Below, piece after piece: positions 41,867-50,117 of a stretch of DNA of 64,000 nt (position 1 is the first letter of the stretch; every line of letters begins with the position of its first letter). Source of the DNA: HGM04593 sp045660825 (GTDB lineage: Bacteria; Bacteroidota; Bacteroidia; Bacteroidales; Bacteroidaceae); contig JAZREN010000002.1 in assembly GCA_045660825.1 (NCBI GenBank), positions 1-64,000 of the forward strand, in the 5' to 3' direction. The position numbers were made by a program, and so were the translations under genes. The notes under the pieces were generated by a model that saw only the letters and a program-made list of their open reading frames with translations, had not been told where the DNA came from and did not search any database.

Positions 41867-43294
41867 ATGAGGTACGATAATATTGCAATAACTCATGATG
41901 ATGTAAAGGCAAACAAGTATCGACATGTTTCCGGTGGCGCAGGCGGAAAGTTAGAAGCGAAAATCTGCTTTAAAGATAATGGGGAAATTGATGCAGATTT
42001 TTCTTATACCGATTCCTATTGCCAAAAGCATAAATTAGGCAAATATGCCAATCAGAGTGGATCTTCTTCAAAGACAAACAGTGGTGGAGGTTCCTTTGGC
42101 GGTGGAGCTCTATTCGGTGGCAGTAAAAGACAGGAAGTAAAAGAGGTCACTCCGCCAAAACCATTGTCTCCGGCTGAACGCGAATTGTTGGAGCGCGACA
42201 TTGAAAGCAACAAGCAATCTACGCCCAGCAAATATATCCTAAGAGTTATTGAACATTACATGATGGTGAGTAAACTCAAACCAAATTTGGATGAAGAAAT
42301 AGAATTGAAAGAAGAGAAAATCAAAGAATTCATAGAGTTTATGATGGAATTTCCCGTTCCCAAGGATTCTTTGGAATTTTTCTACACACTCGGCTATCTT
42401 GAGTTCGGTGAAACACGAACAATGGGTTTGTTTGGGGGAGATAAGTTGTTCAATAAAACAAAAAGTAAATTCTCTCTCAAAGAAATGGATGTAGTAACAG
42501 AAAGAAGTGTTCTTTTGGTGAGAATGAAAGAAATTGCATACCAGAATGAGAAAAATTCACCATTGAATACCAAAGAGGTAATGAATGCTGTCAAAGAAAT
42601 TGATGATGAACGTTTTGAGAATACAACAGCATACAATACTGCTTTAGAGAATCTTTACAAGGATATAGTCAAGAGAGGTGATGCAAACGCTTTTAATGAA
42701 CTTGTAGAGCTTCTTGTAAATGACTTTGTGTGTTCAGAGGAGGAAGTAAAAAAAATCCGATTACCGACATCAGATAGAGAGGAAACTATTGCAATATGCA
42801 ATATTCTTGCCAAATACAAGAACAATACTCACTCAGCCCTCAATGTGAAATTTAAAGAACTTAAAGAAGCTATACTTGCCCAATACGGCGATGACGAGAC
42901 GCTTATGAAGTTTGTTGCAATGCAGGACGAACGTGAATTGCGCAGGAAAGCAAGGATATACAATAAAGTAAAATACATATCGTTGATTGCATGTATTGTG
43001 CTTTCGGCATTACTTTATGGTTTGCCGCTTATACTTTGGATAGTTCTGTTCTTTACCAAACTGCATGATAAAATTGCTTTCTTGAAAAAAGGCAGAGATG
43101 CACTAAAGAGCGTATATGAACTTGACGGAAAGAAACCGGGCTTTTTCAAAGAACTTTCGGCTGCATTGTCAGAGGGTAAAAATGAAGTTCCGGCAAATGC
43201 CACAAGTAAGAAAAGAAAGGTTCGTCTCATAGATATTGTAACTGATGATGATGTAGATGATGAAGACGATGATGACGAAGATGACGAAGATTGA
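41867..43294 (+). CDS. membrane protein of unknown function with acidic tail
   Basis: A 475-residue protein I cannot assign. Residues 1-60 form a small folded-looking segment, followed by a Gly/Ser-rich linker with GGGSFGGGALFGG (about 72-84). A long charged, mostly helical region follows to about 365, then one or two membrane helices near 370-392, and a cytoplasmic or exterior tail ending in DDDVDDEDDDDEDDED. No signal peptide is present, so the bulk is probably cytoplasmic. The gene is visibly richer in A+T than its neighbours. It is divergent from the kinase operon, so a shared signalling role is possible but unproven. Confidence 0.65.
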   Translation: MRYDNIAITHDDVKANKYRHVSGGAGGKLEAKICFKDNGEIDADFSYTDSYCQKHKLGKYANQSGSSSKTNSGGGSFGGGALFGGSKRQEVKEVTPPKPLSPAERELLERDIESNKQSTPSKYILRVIEHYMMVSKLKPNLDEEIELKEEKIKEFIEFMMEFPVPKDSLEFFYTLGYLEFGETRTMGLFGGDKLFNKTKSKFSLKEMDVVTERSVLLVRMKEIAYQNEKNSPLNTKEVMNAVKEIDDERFENTTAYNTALENLYKDIVKRGDANAFNELVELLVNDFVCSEEEVKKIRLPTSDREETIAICNILAKYKNNTHSALNVKFKELKEAILAQYGDDETLMKFVAMQDERELRRKARIYNKVKYISLIACIVLSALLYGLPLILWIVLFFTKLHDKIAFLKKGRDALKSVYELDGKKPGFFKELSAALSEGKNEVPANATSKKRKVRLIDIVTDDDVDDEDDDDEDDED

Positions 43295-43318
43295 AAAGCT
43301 CTTTTGAAATTCATTTAT

Positions 43319-43354
43319 GCGGGTGACCCTGGACATTGAACGGGCACCCGCTTT
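43319..43354 (+). terminator. hairpin after the 475-residue gene
   Basis: GCGGGTG (43319-43325) pairs with CACCCGC (43345-43351). The tail is CTTTG, so termination is likely but weak. Confidence 0.5.
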
Positions 43355-43410
43355 GTAATGAGAAATGACCGCTAAAGTTTTTTAAGGTCATTACTCCCAA
43401 AAGTGTGTTA

Positions 43411-43455
43411 CAATCAAATAGGCAGGCTCTCCTGGAGAACCTGCCTATTTGATTG
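43411..43455. terminator. long palindrome between convergent genes
   Basis: A 16-bp perfect outer stem (43411-43426 with 43440-43455), one mismatch, then 4 more pairs around a 3-base loop. It separates the 475-residue gene and the TlpA-like gene and probably ends the latter. Confidence 0.8.
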
Positions 43456-43471
43456 TATAGCGTAGCGTCTG

Positions 43472-44548
43472 TTACTTCATCTTCTCTTCAACCAACGCTT
43501 TCATTGCCTGGCCGCGGAGGTCACGCTGAACGATTGTACCATCGGGGCCAAAAAGGATAATCTGTGGAATGCCCTGGATGCCGTAGAGCTCTGTAGCGTT
43601 GTCCTTGTTGTTCTGTGGAACCACAATCTGTGGATAAGTAATGCCCTCCTCTTCGAGTGCAGCCTTGAAAGCAGCTTCGTCGTCCCAAACATTCACACCA
43701 AGTACCATGAACTTGTCGCCACCGAACTTGTTCTGCAACTCAATGAGGTTTGGAATCTCGCCCTTGCAAGGACCGCACCAGCTTGCCCAGAAATCAACAA
43801 GCACATACTTGCCCTTGCCTACGTAGTCCGATAGCTTTGAAGCCTTGCCGTCAACAGTGTAGCCTGTGAAGTCAACGAACATCTTGCCGGCCTGTGTGGC
43901 AGCAACCTTTTCGTAGCCCTTGCGCAGAGCCTTGATTGATGCGAGCTCGCCTGCATATTTGACAGTTGCAATAGCCTCGTCCAATGTCTCCAGTGTGGGG
44001 TAGAACTGGCGCGCTGTCATTGATACGATATATGCACCAATAACATTGTCCTTGTTGTCGCTGATACCCTTGCGGTAGAGTTCATAGAATGCCTTCTCCT
44101 CTTCGGCGAGTGCAGCGTTAATCTCCTCACGCGATTTGCCCTCGTTCATCAACTGGTCCATCTTTGCATTGATGGCATTGCCTGCCTCGGCAATTTTGTT
44201 GCCTAACGCTGTGAGCTGGTCGTTGTAGCCACCGTTGTCGGTTACGGTTGCGGGGCGCGATGTGAAGTCGATTGCAGCCTTTGTGTCTGCTGTCGCAAGC
44301 ACAATTACCTTTGTGCGGCGGTTCTTGTCGATGTTCACTTCAAAGATTTTTTCGCCCTCAATGTTGTTCTCGAACTTGAACGCACCATTCTCAATTACGC
44401 ATGTAGCGCAAACATCAGCTGTGTTTTGGTCAATGAGGTACGCGGTCTTGCCGTTTGAATCCTCGCCGGTCTTGCCTGTGATTGTATAGCTCTGTGCACT
44501 TGCTGCGAAAGCAAGGATAGCCAAAGCTATTGTTGATAAAATTCTCAT
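43472..44548 (-). CDS. thioredoxin-like protein, TlpA/DUF4369 type
   Basis: A 358-residue exported thiol protein. A signal peptide ends SAQS near residue 19. The N-terminal part is the DUF4369-type beta domain (YTITGKTGEDSNGKTAYL), and a helical spacer follows (about 110-220). The C-terminal AhpC/TSA-thioredoxin domain has Cys258 and Cys261 in FWASWCGPCK and a cis-Pro at GIPQIILF. Such proteins reduce or shuffle disulfides in the periplasm. It is a single gene; a minus-strand TATTTTCG at 44590-44597 may be its -7 box. Confidence 0.9.
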   Translation of the reverse strand: MRILSTIALAILAFAASAQSYTITGKTGEDSNGKTAYLIDQNTADVCATCVIENGAFKFENNIEGEKIFEVNIDKNRRTKVIVLATADTKAAIDFTSRPATVTDNGGYNDQLTALGNKIAEAGNAINAKMDQLMNEGKSREEINAALAEEEKAFYELYRKGISDNKDNVIGAYIVSMTARQFYPTLETLDEAIATVKYAGELASIKALRKGYEKVAATQAGKMFVDFTGYTVDGKASKLSDYVGKGKYVLVDFWASWCGPCKGEIPNLIELQNKFGGDKFMVLGVNVWDDEAAFKAALEEEGITYPQIVVPQNNKDNATELYGIQGIPQIILFGPDGTIVQRDLRGQAMKALVEEKMK

Positions 44549-44657
44549 ATTCGTATTTGTTAAAGGTTAATACTCTTAAAAACTGTGTGCGAAAATAGTT
44601 TAAATAAATAAATTAATGCTTATGTTTACATTATTTAATATAAAAGAACTGTCATAT

Positions 44658-45467
44658 TTACTCAAAAAACAGTGTTATAACGCCCAAATGTCGTCCGTTT
44701 TTGTCCATCTGTTGCATAATGACATCCTTGCCTTCGCTGTTGCTGTATGTGAGCGGCGCTTCGAAATAGTCGTGTGAGTGGCCACCAAGTATAATGTCAA
44801 TACCTGCGGTTTCTGCTGCCAGGCGCTCGTCGTTATACTCGTTCTTTATCTTCCAACCCAAGTGTGAGAGACACACGATTGCATCGCATTTCTGTTCCTT
44901 GAGCTCGTTGACGCATCTTTTGGCGGCTTCGACAGGCGAGGTGAATGTAACGCCCTCGTAGTTCTCTTGCGATATGAGACCTTTGGGGTCGGGTGAAAGT
45001 CCAAAGACGCCAATCTTTTTGCCGCTGCATTCTATGATGGTGTAAAGTTTTACCAGGCCTTCGCATACTGTACCTGTGAAATCATAGTTCGCGCATACGA
45101 AATCAAATTTCGCCATCTTGATGATGCGCGCCAGGTTCTCGAGCCCAAAATCGAACTCATGGTTGCCAAGTGTGCCGGCATTGTATCCCATGGCATTCAT
45201 CAGTTCAATCTCGGTGCTTCCCTTGAAGCTGTTGTAGTAGAGCGAGCCTTGTGAAAAGTCACCGCAGTCGAACAGCAGCATGTTCTCCCGCCCAACAGAG
45301 TCGGCAATGCTTTCTATGAGCAATGCGCGGTTTAGCACTCCTGTATTCCCATTCTTTTCGGGCTCAATGCAGCTATGTGTATCGTTGGTGTGCAGTATTG
45401 TAATGCGGTTCTGCGCCGTAGCACCAAAACACAAGCATAGCGCCAAAATTAACAGTATCTTTTTCAT
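44658..45467 (-). CDS. 5'-nucleotidase, metallophosphatase half
   Basis: A 269-residue periplasmic phosphoesterase. The signal peptide ends ATAQ near residue 19. The two-metal site motifs are all present: HTNDTHS, DCGDFSQGS, GNHEFDFG, SHLGW and GGHSHDYF. This is the N-terminal half of UshA-type 5'-nucleotidases. The C-terminal substrate-binding half is encoded by the gene 4 bases upstream on the same strand, so the two chains probably act together to release nucleosides and phosphate. Confidence 0.93.
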   Translation of the reverse strand: MKKILLILALCLCFGATAQNRITILHTNDTHSCIEPEKNGNTGVLNRALLIESIADSVGRENMLLFDCGDFSQGSLYYNSFKGSTEIELMNAMGYNAGTLGNHEFDFGLENLARIIKMAKFDFVCANYDFTGTVCEGLVKLYTIIECSGKKIGVFGLSPDPKGLISQENYEGVTFTSPVEAAKRCVNELKEQKCDAIVCLSHLGWKIKNEYNDERLAAETAGIDIILGGHSHDYFEAPLTYSNSEGKDVIMQQMDKNGRHLGVITLFFE

Positions 45468-45471
45468 CGTG

Positions 45472-46224
45472 TCATTCTTTTATTGTTATACGTCCATCGC
45501 ATGCCGCTGTGATTTTTCTGCCGTTTGCTGTTTCGTTCTTTATGTATTCCACCATGAGGTCACGCAGCAGGTGTTTGGTGATTTCCAGGTCGGTTCCTTG
45601 CCCCAGGGTGGTGAGGTTATCATTGCCTTGTGACAGGTAGTCGAGTGTGGCAATGCGGTATGTTGCCTGTGGCTCAATGGCTTTACCTCCTACCGTCGCA
45701 CTCACTAGCTCGCCATCTTTTGTTATTTCCAAACGCATTCCGCTTATCGCTTCGCCTCCAACCTTGGCAATCTCCTTGCATAGCTGTGTCAATTGCTCGC
45801 CGTCCAGTGTAAGGAAGGCAAGTCTGTTCTCGAACGTGAACACGTTGTATACATCGCCGAATGTGATTGTGCCGGCTGCTATGTTGCTTCTGAGGCCACC
45901 CTTGTTGGTTATGGCAATGTCAATCTTGTGGTTGCTGTGTTGCTGCGCCATCTCCATCAGTGCATCGGCTGCAAAATTCATCAGCGGGCTCTCGGGAATA
46001 TATTTTTCCAATGCAACAGCTGCCTCGCCAAGCACAGGGCTCTTGATGCTGTCTATGTATGCCTTGTCGCGTGCCAAGATTGCGCGTACTTCGGCTGCGC
46101 CGTCAATCTTGTCAACTGCTGTTACTTTGATGTTGCCGGCTTCAATGCGCAGGGTCTGCTCCTTTGGGGTACAGCTGCAAAGAGCCACCGCCAGCAGTGT
46201 GAAAGCTAAATATTGGTGTTTCAT
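45472..46224 (-). CDS. 5'-nucleotidase C-terminal domain lipoprotein
   Basis: A 250-residue lipoprotein (signal MKHQYLAFTLLAVALCSC, Cys18 or Cys16). It is the 5_nucleotid_C domain that binds the nucleotide base: NKGGLRSNIAAGTITFGDVYNV and LDYLSQGNDNLT carry the usual Arg, Phe/Tyr and Asp positions. It lacks the metal-binding domain. It is the first gene of the pair, in the reverse of the domain order in UshA. Promoter at 46245-46276. Confidence 0.92.
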   Translation of the reverse strand: MKHQYLAFTLLAVALCSCTPKEQTLRIEAGNIKVTAVDKIDGAAEVRAILARDKAYIDSIKSPVLGEAAVALEKYIPESPLMNFAADALMEMAQQHSNHKIDIAITNKGGLRSNIAAGTITFGDVYNVFTFENRLAFLTLDGEQLTQLCKEIAKVGGEAISGMRLEITKDGELVSATVGGKAIEPQATYRIATLDYLSQGNDNLTTLGQGTDLEITKHLLRDLMVEYIKNETANGRKITAACDGRITIKE

Positions 46225-46244
46225 AATGATGATTTATCTTTTCC

Positions 46245-46276
46245 CAAAGGTAGTGTTTGTGCTGCAAAACACCAAA
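46245..46276 (-). promoter_or_regulatory. promoter of the split 5'-nucleotidase operon
   Basis: On the minus strand, TTTG (46276-46273), 20 bases, then TACCTTTG (46252-46245), 20 bases before the ATG. It is back to back with the rplS promoter. Confidence 0.8.
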
Positions 46277-46289
46277 ATAATGAGCAACA

Positions 46290-46321
46290 TTTGTTTAAAT
46301 GCAAAAAATGTTCTATCTTTG
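46290..46321 (+). promoter_or_regulatory. promoter of rplS
   Basis: TTTG (46290-46293), 20 bases, then TATCTTTG (46314-46321). Transcription from about 46328 gives an 80-base leader (CCCCGCTTTCGGCG onward). Confidence 0.85.
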
Positions 46322-46407
46322 TCCCCGCTTTCGGCGTAATCGCTGCCAAGGAAGAGTAACTTGGTATGTTGCGTTTGAATGATTGAACAATTTAACAAAT
46401 CAAAAAA

Positions 46408-46758
46408 ATGGATTTAATTAAAATTGCTAAAGAAGCATTTGCTACTGATGTAAAGCGTGAGATGGAGTTCCACCCAGGTGATACTATCACAGTGGCTTAC
46501 AAGATCATCGAGGGAACAAAAGAGCGTATCCAGATGTATCGTGGTGTTGTTATCCGCATCAGCGGTCATGGTTGCGAGAAGCGTTTCACAGTACGTAAGA
46601 TGTCAGGTACTGTAGGCGTAGAGCGTATCTTCCCATTGAACTCACCAGCTATCGACAGCATCACTGTCAACAAGCGTGGTCGTGTTCGTCGTGCTAAGCT
46701 CTACTACTTGCGCGCCCTCACAGGTAAAAAGGCTCGTATCAAAGAGATTAAGGCTTGA
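46408..46758 (+). CDS. rplS: 50S ribosomal protein L19
   Basis: A 116-residue large-subunit protein located at the 30S-50S interface. Family motifs are FHPGDTITVAYKI, RIQMYRGVVI, FTVRKMSG and GVERIFPLNSPAI. It is a single gene between its own strong promoter and an intrinsic terminator. The 80-base leader could hold autoregulatory structure, but I did not identify a known leader. Confidence 0.97.
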   Translation: MDLIKIAKEAFATDVKREMEFHPGDTITVAYKIIEGTKERIQMYRGVVIRISGHGCEKRFTVRKMSGTVGVERIFPLNSPAIDSITVNKRGRVRRAKLYYLRALTGKKARIKEIKA

Positions 46759-46779
46759 TAACCTTGTAAAGATCAAAAT

Positions 46780-46810
46780 AAAAAAGCAGCTCCATTGGGG
46801 CTGCTTTTTT
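46780..46810. terminator. terminator between rplS and the DUF2007-type gene
   Basis: AAAAAAGCAGC (46780-46790) pairs with GCTGCTTTTTT (46800-46810). The A and T runs let it end both convergent transcripts. Confidence 0.9.
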
Positions 46811-46821
46811 ATGTTTATGGA

Positions 46822-47058
46822 TTATTGTTCCTGTGAGTTATTCTTGATTAACTCAAGTGCTTTTTTCTCGTCTTCTTCGTTTACTACAACGAGCACTCCC
46901 TTGCCGAATCCGGCATACGATGATGTGATGGCACCTAATGTCTCGTCCATAATGGCACATGGGATTTCGTTTGAGTCCAGCAGGCCCTTGATTAGTTCGG
47001 CTTGCCACACGGTTCCCGTGAATACAGTAACCAGTTTTTCCTTGTTAGCGTCGTTCAT
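46822..47058 (-). CDS. DUF2007-type small protein
   Basis: A 78-residue soluble protein resembling DUF2007 (putative signal-transducing) domains: VTVFTGTVWQAELIKGLLDSN, then a GKGVLVVVNEEDEKKA segment. The start at 47058 is supported by a GGAGG five bases upstream of the ATG, a rare Shine-Dalgarno sequence for this organism. Longer in-frame starts run across the frr promoter region. It is transcribed away from frr. No experimentally known role. Confidence 0.75.
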   Translation of the reverse strand: MNDANKEKLVTVFTGTVWQAELIKGLLDSNEIPCAIMDETLGAITSSYAGFGKGVLVVVNEEDEKKALELIKNNSQEQ

Positions 47059-47165
47059 TTTGCCCTCCTTTTTTAAAAGATTAAACACGCAGTGTTGTCT
47101 GTTTGTTAGTTGTGCTTGTGCGAATATAGTCATTTGTCGCAAATAAAGTAAACTTTTTCCACTCA

Positions 47166-47200
47166 TTTGCATAAACTTCCGCTCGTTTGTGCTATATTCG
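47166..47200 (+). promoter_or_regulatory. probable promoter of frr
   Basis: TATATTCG (47193-47200) resembles the -7 box; TTTG at 47166-47169 is 23 bases upstream, slightly long. The same TATATTCG occurs on the other strand at 47120-47127 facing the DUF2007-type gene. Confidence 0.5.
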
Positions 47201-47239
47201 CATACAAATTTGTTAGAAAAACAATTAACACTTATAATT

Positions 47240-47800
47240 ATGATAGACGTAAAAGCTTGTTTAAGGGATGCCGAGGAGATGATGCAGATGACAATCATGC
47301 ACCTCGAGGAGGAGTATTCACATATTCGCGCCGGTAAGGCAAATGTTCATTTGCTCGACTGCGTACGCGTAAGTTCATATGGTGCCGAGATGCCATTGAG
47401 CAATGTGGCAACCATTACTACCCCCGACATGCGTACAATTGCCATCAAACCTTGGGATAAGAATATGATTGCTCCAATTGAGAAGGCTATCATTGACTCT
47501 CCTGTGGGTATCATGCCTGCCAACAACGGCGAGGTTATCATCATCGCTATCCCACCTTTGACAGGTGAGCGCCGTAAGGATCTTGTAAAGCAGTGTTCTC
47601 ATGAGCTCGAGACTGCAAAGATCAGTATCCGTAACGCACGTCGCGACGGTATTGATACAATGAAGAAATCTGTTAAGGACGGTACTCCCGAGGACGTGGC
47701 AAAGGACGGCGAGGAGAGCTTGCAGAAGATTCACGATAAGTACATCAAGAAGGCCGAGGAGATTTTCGCAGCCAAGGAAAAGGAAATCATGACTGTGTAA
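47240..47800 (+). CDS. frr: ribosome recycling factor
   Basis: A 186-residue factor that, with EF-G, splits post-termination ribosomes. It has the long three-helix bundle (IRAGKANVHLLD, RDGIDTMKK) and the compact domain II (IAIKPWDKNMIAPIEKAI). An in-frame start 51 bases upstream lies in the promoter, so ATG 47240 (MIDVKACL) is used, as in relatives. rsgA begins 7 bases after the stop, pairing two ribosome-related genes. Confidence 0.96.
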   Translation: MIDVKACLRDAEEMMQMTIMHLEEEYSHIRAGKANVHLLDCVRVSSYGAEMPLSNVATITTPDMRTIAIKPWDKNMIAPIEKAIIDSPVGIMPANNGEVIIIAIPPLTGERRKDLVKQCSHELETAKISIRNARRDGIDTMKKSVKDGTPEDVAKDGEESLQKIHDKYIKKAEEIFAAKEKEIMTV

Positions 47801-47807
47801 GCAGCGG

Positions 47808-48746
47808 ATGGCAGAGCTGGGAACAGTAGTAAGGAGTTCGGGCAGTGTCTACGGTGTGCGCACAGCAGCCGGTGCTGTCATTGACTGCAGGGTGAAGGGC
47901 AATTTCCGTTTGAAGGGAATACGAAGCACCAACCCAGTGGCTGTGGGCGACATTGTCAAATACGATGTGCGTGGTGATGGCACTGCGTATATCGTTGATA
48001 TTCTTGAGCGCAAGAACTATATTGTGCGCAAGGCCTCGAACTTGTCCAAACAATCGCATATCCTTGCAGCCAATCTCGATCTCTGTTTCCTTGTGGTGAC
48101 AATAAGCCACCCGGTAACGGCAACAACATTCATAGACCGCTTTTTGGCGGCAGCCGAGGCCTATCGCGTTCCTGTTGTGCTTGTCTTCAACAAGGTCGAC
48201 CTCTACAATGATGCCGAGCGCGAAGAACTAGAGTATCTCACCGCGCTTTATGAGAGCATAGGCTACAAATGCCTGCACACAAGCGCTGTGGGCGGTGCCG
48301 GTGTCGAACGGTTGAAAGCCGAAATGCAGGGCAAGGTTTCGTTGCTTGCGGGTAACTCCGGCGTGGGTAAGTCGAGTCTTGTGAATGCCGTAGCACCTCA
48401 AATTGCAGCGCGCGTGGGCGAGATTTCAAAGACTCACGATACGGGTATGCACACCACAACATACACCGAGATGTTCGAGTTCATGCCCGGCGGCTACATC
48501 GTGGATACTCCGGGAGTAAAGGGCTTTGGAACATTCGATATGGAGGTGGAGGAGATATCGCACTATTTTGTGGAGTTCTTTGAACTGTCAAAGGATTGCA
48601 AATATGGCAACTGCACCCACACCCATGAACCGGGTTGTGCAGTGCTGGCTGCTCTTGAACGTGGCGAGATTGCCCCGTCGCGATATCAGTCCTACTTGAG
48701 TATGCTCGAGGACAAAGAAGAGGGAAAGTATAGGACTTCGGAGTGA
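47808..48746 (+). CDS. rsgA: ribosome small-subunit GTPase RsgA
   Basis: A 312-residue circularly permuted GTPase for 30S maturation. The OB fold comes first, then NKVD (G4) before the P-loop GNSGVGKSS and DTPGVKGF (G3). The C-terminal zinc site reads CKYGNCTHTHEPGC. Order and length are those of the family. It is co-transcribed with frr. Confidence 0.96.
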   Translation: MAELGTVVRSSGSVYGVRTAAGAVIDCRVKGNFRLKGIRSTNPVAVGDIVKYDVRGDGTAYIVDILERKNYIVRKASNLSKQSHILAANLDLCFLVVTISHPVTATTFIDRFLAAAEAYRVPVVLVFNKVDLYNDAEREELEYLTALYESIGYKCLHTSAVGGAGVERLKAEMQGKVSLLAGNSGVGKSSLVNAVAPQIAARVGEISKTHDTGMHTTTYTEMFEFMPGGYIVDTPGVKGFGTFDMEVEEISHYFVEFFELSKDCKYGNCTHTHEPGCAVLAALERGEIAPSRYQSYLSMLEDKEEGKYRTSE

Positions 48747-48763
48747 AAACGAATGATATGGTT

Positions 48764-48798
48764 AAAGGCACATCGCGCGATGTGTCTTTAATTTTTTA
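48764..48798 (+). terminator. terminator after rsgA
   Basis: A 12-bp stem (AAAGGCACATCG with CGATGTGTCTTT, one G-U pair) followed by AATTTTTT. Confidence 0.82.
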
Positions 48799-48897
48799 TA
48801 TGGCCCGAATGTTCCGTTGGTTCTAATACGTCTTTCAAATTTGCGAATTTGCGAATAAAATCGTAATTTTACACGTTTTCCTAATGTTTTGCAGAAA

Positions 48898-50040
48898 ATG
48901 GCTGTAGAAATAGTAAAAGTGACGACTAACAGGCAATTGAAACGTTTCATACGCTTCAATTACGAGCTGTACAAGGGCAATCCTTATTTTGTACCTGAAC
49001 TGTTTGAAGATGCTATGGGAACCTTGCGCAAGGACAGGAATGCGGCGTTTGAGTTTTGTGATGCCGATTATTTCCTTGCTTACCGTGATGGCAAGATTGT
49101 GGGACGCATAGCAGTCATAATCAATCCTCATGCAAATGAAAAGTGGGGTGTCAAGGCGGCGCGTTTCGGTTGGGTCGATTTCATCGATGACAATGAGGTC
49201 GTCGATGCGCTTTTCTCCACAGCCGAGGCTTGGGCTCGCGAACGTGGCATGACCGAAATTCTGGGTCCACTTGGCTTCACGGATTTTGACCCGGAAGGTA
49301 TGCTCATTGAGGGTTTTGACCGCATGGGCACCATGGCTACGATATATAACTACCCCTACTATCCCAAACATCTTGAGCGCTTGGGCTATGTGAAGGATGT
49401 CGATTGGGTTGAGTTCCTGTTTAAGGTGCCTGGCGAGAAGTGGCCGAAGGCCGAGCGCGTAGCAGCCATAGTGGAGAAGAAATTTGGCTTGCACATTGTG
49501 AGGGCGAAATCCTGCTCCGAGATTGCAAAGCGTTATGGCAAGGCTTTCTTTGAGTTGTGCAACGAGAGCTATGCCGGGCTGTATGGCTTTGCACCGCTCA
49601 CTCCCAAGCAGATTGACCAGTTTGTGAAGATGTATCTTCCGTTTGCCGACAAGAGACTGTTGTGTCTTGTTGTTGACGACAACGATAATCTTGTGGCGCT
49701 TGGTATCAGCGTCTTTTCGCTTGCCGAGGCGTTGCGTAAAGCCAAAGGGCGTTTGTTCCCGTTCGGTTGGTGGCATGTGCTGAAGGCGCTTTTCGTTAAG
49801 CAACCCAAGAGGCTCGATTTCCTGCTTGCGGCAGTGAAACCCGAATACCAGAACAAGGGCGCTTTTGCATTGGTATTCAATGAACTTATCGGGCACTACA
49901 TTGAAATGGGAATTGTTGACATTGAGAGCAACCCTGAGCTGGAGTACAACAAGGATATGCAGAACTTGTGGGCCGATTTTGAGAAGGAGCAGCACAAACG
50001 CCGCCGCGCATTTAAAAAAGAACTGAAAACTGAAAACTGA
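48898..50040 (+). CDS. GNAT-like acetyltransferase-family protein, function unknown
   Basis: A 380-residue soluble protein of a family found across Bacteroidota and annotated as GNAT-type N-acetyltransferase. The central part (AAVKPEYQNKGAFALVFNE, near residue 305) resembles the acetyl-CoA-binding strand-loop-helix. The N-terminal half (YELYKGNPYFVPEL, GFTDFDPEGMLIEGFD) is a second such domain or a substrate domain. The ATG at 48898 is chosen over a TTG 9 bases upstream. The last codons (KKELKTEN) are supplied by the CTGAAAA repeat that continues downstream. No substrate is known. Confidence 0.75.
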   Translation: MAVEIVKVTTNRQLKRFIRFNYELYKGNPYFVPELFEDAMGTLRKDRNAAFEFCDADYFLAYRDGKIVGRIAVIINPHANEKWGVKAARFGWVDFIDDNEVVDALFSTAEAWARERGMTEILGPLGFTDFDPEGMLIEGFDRMGTMATIYNYPYYPKHLERLGYVKDVDWVEFLFKVPGEKWPKAERVAAIVEKKFGLHIVRAKSCSEIAKRYGKAFFELCNESYAGLYGFAPLTPKQIDQFVKMYLPFADKRLLCLVVDDNDNLVALGISVFSLAEALRKAKGRLFPFGWWHVLKALFVKQPKRLDFLLAAVKPEYQNKGAFALVFNELIGHYIEMGIVDIESNPELEYNKDMQNLWADFEKEQHKRRRAFKKELKTEN

Positions 50041-50072
50041 AAGGTTAAAGGTGTTAAAGGTTTTTCGCTTTC
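50027..50072 (+). repeat. purine-rich CTGAAAA/GAAAGGT repeat, copy 2
   Basis: CTGAAAACTGAAAACTGAAAGG continues as TTAAAGGTGTTAAAGG across the stop codon of the acetyltransferase-like gene. It is related to the sequences after der and at the end of the RND pump gene. Confidence 0.6.
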
Positions 50073-50117
50073 CGTTTTCACCTTTTCGCTATAAAAGAAT
50101 ATTGACAATACAATAAT

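Noticed and set aside
41867..43294. The acidic C-terminal tail as a frameshift artefact
   Set aside because: The GAT/GAC/GAA codons continue in one frame to a normal stop, and a low-complexity acidic end is common in real proteins.
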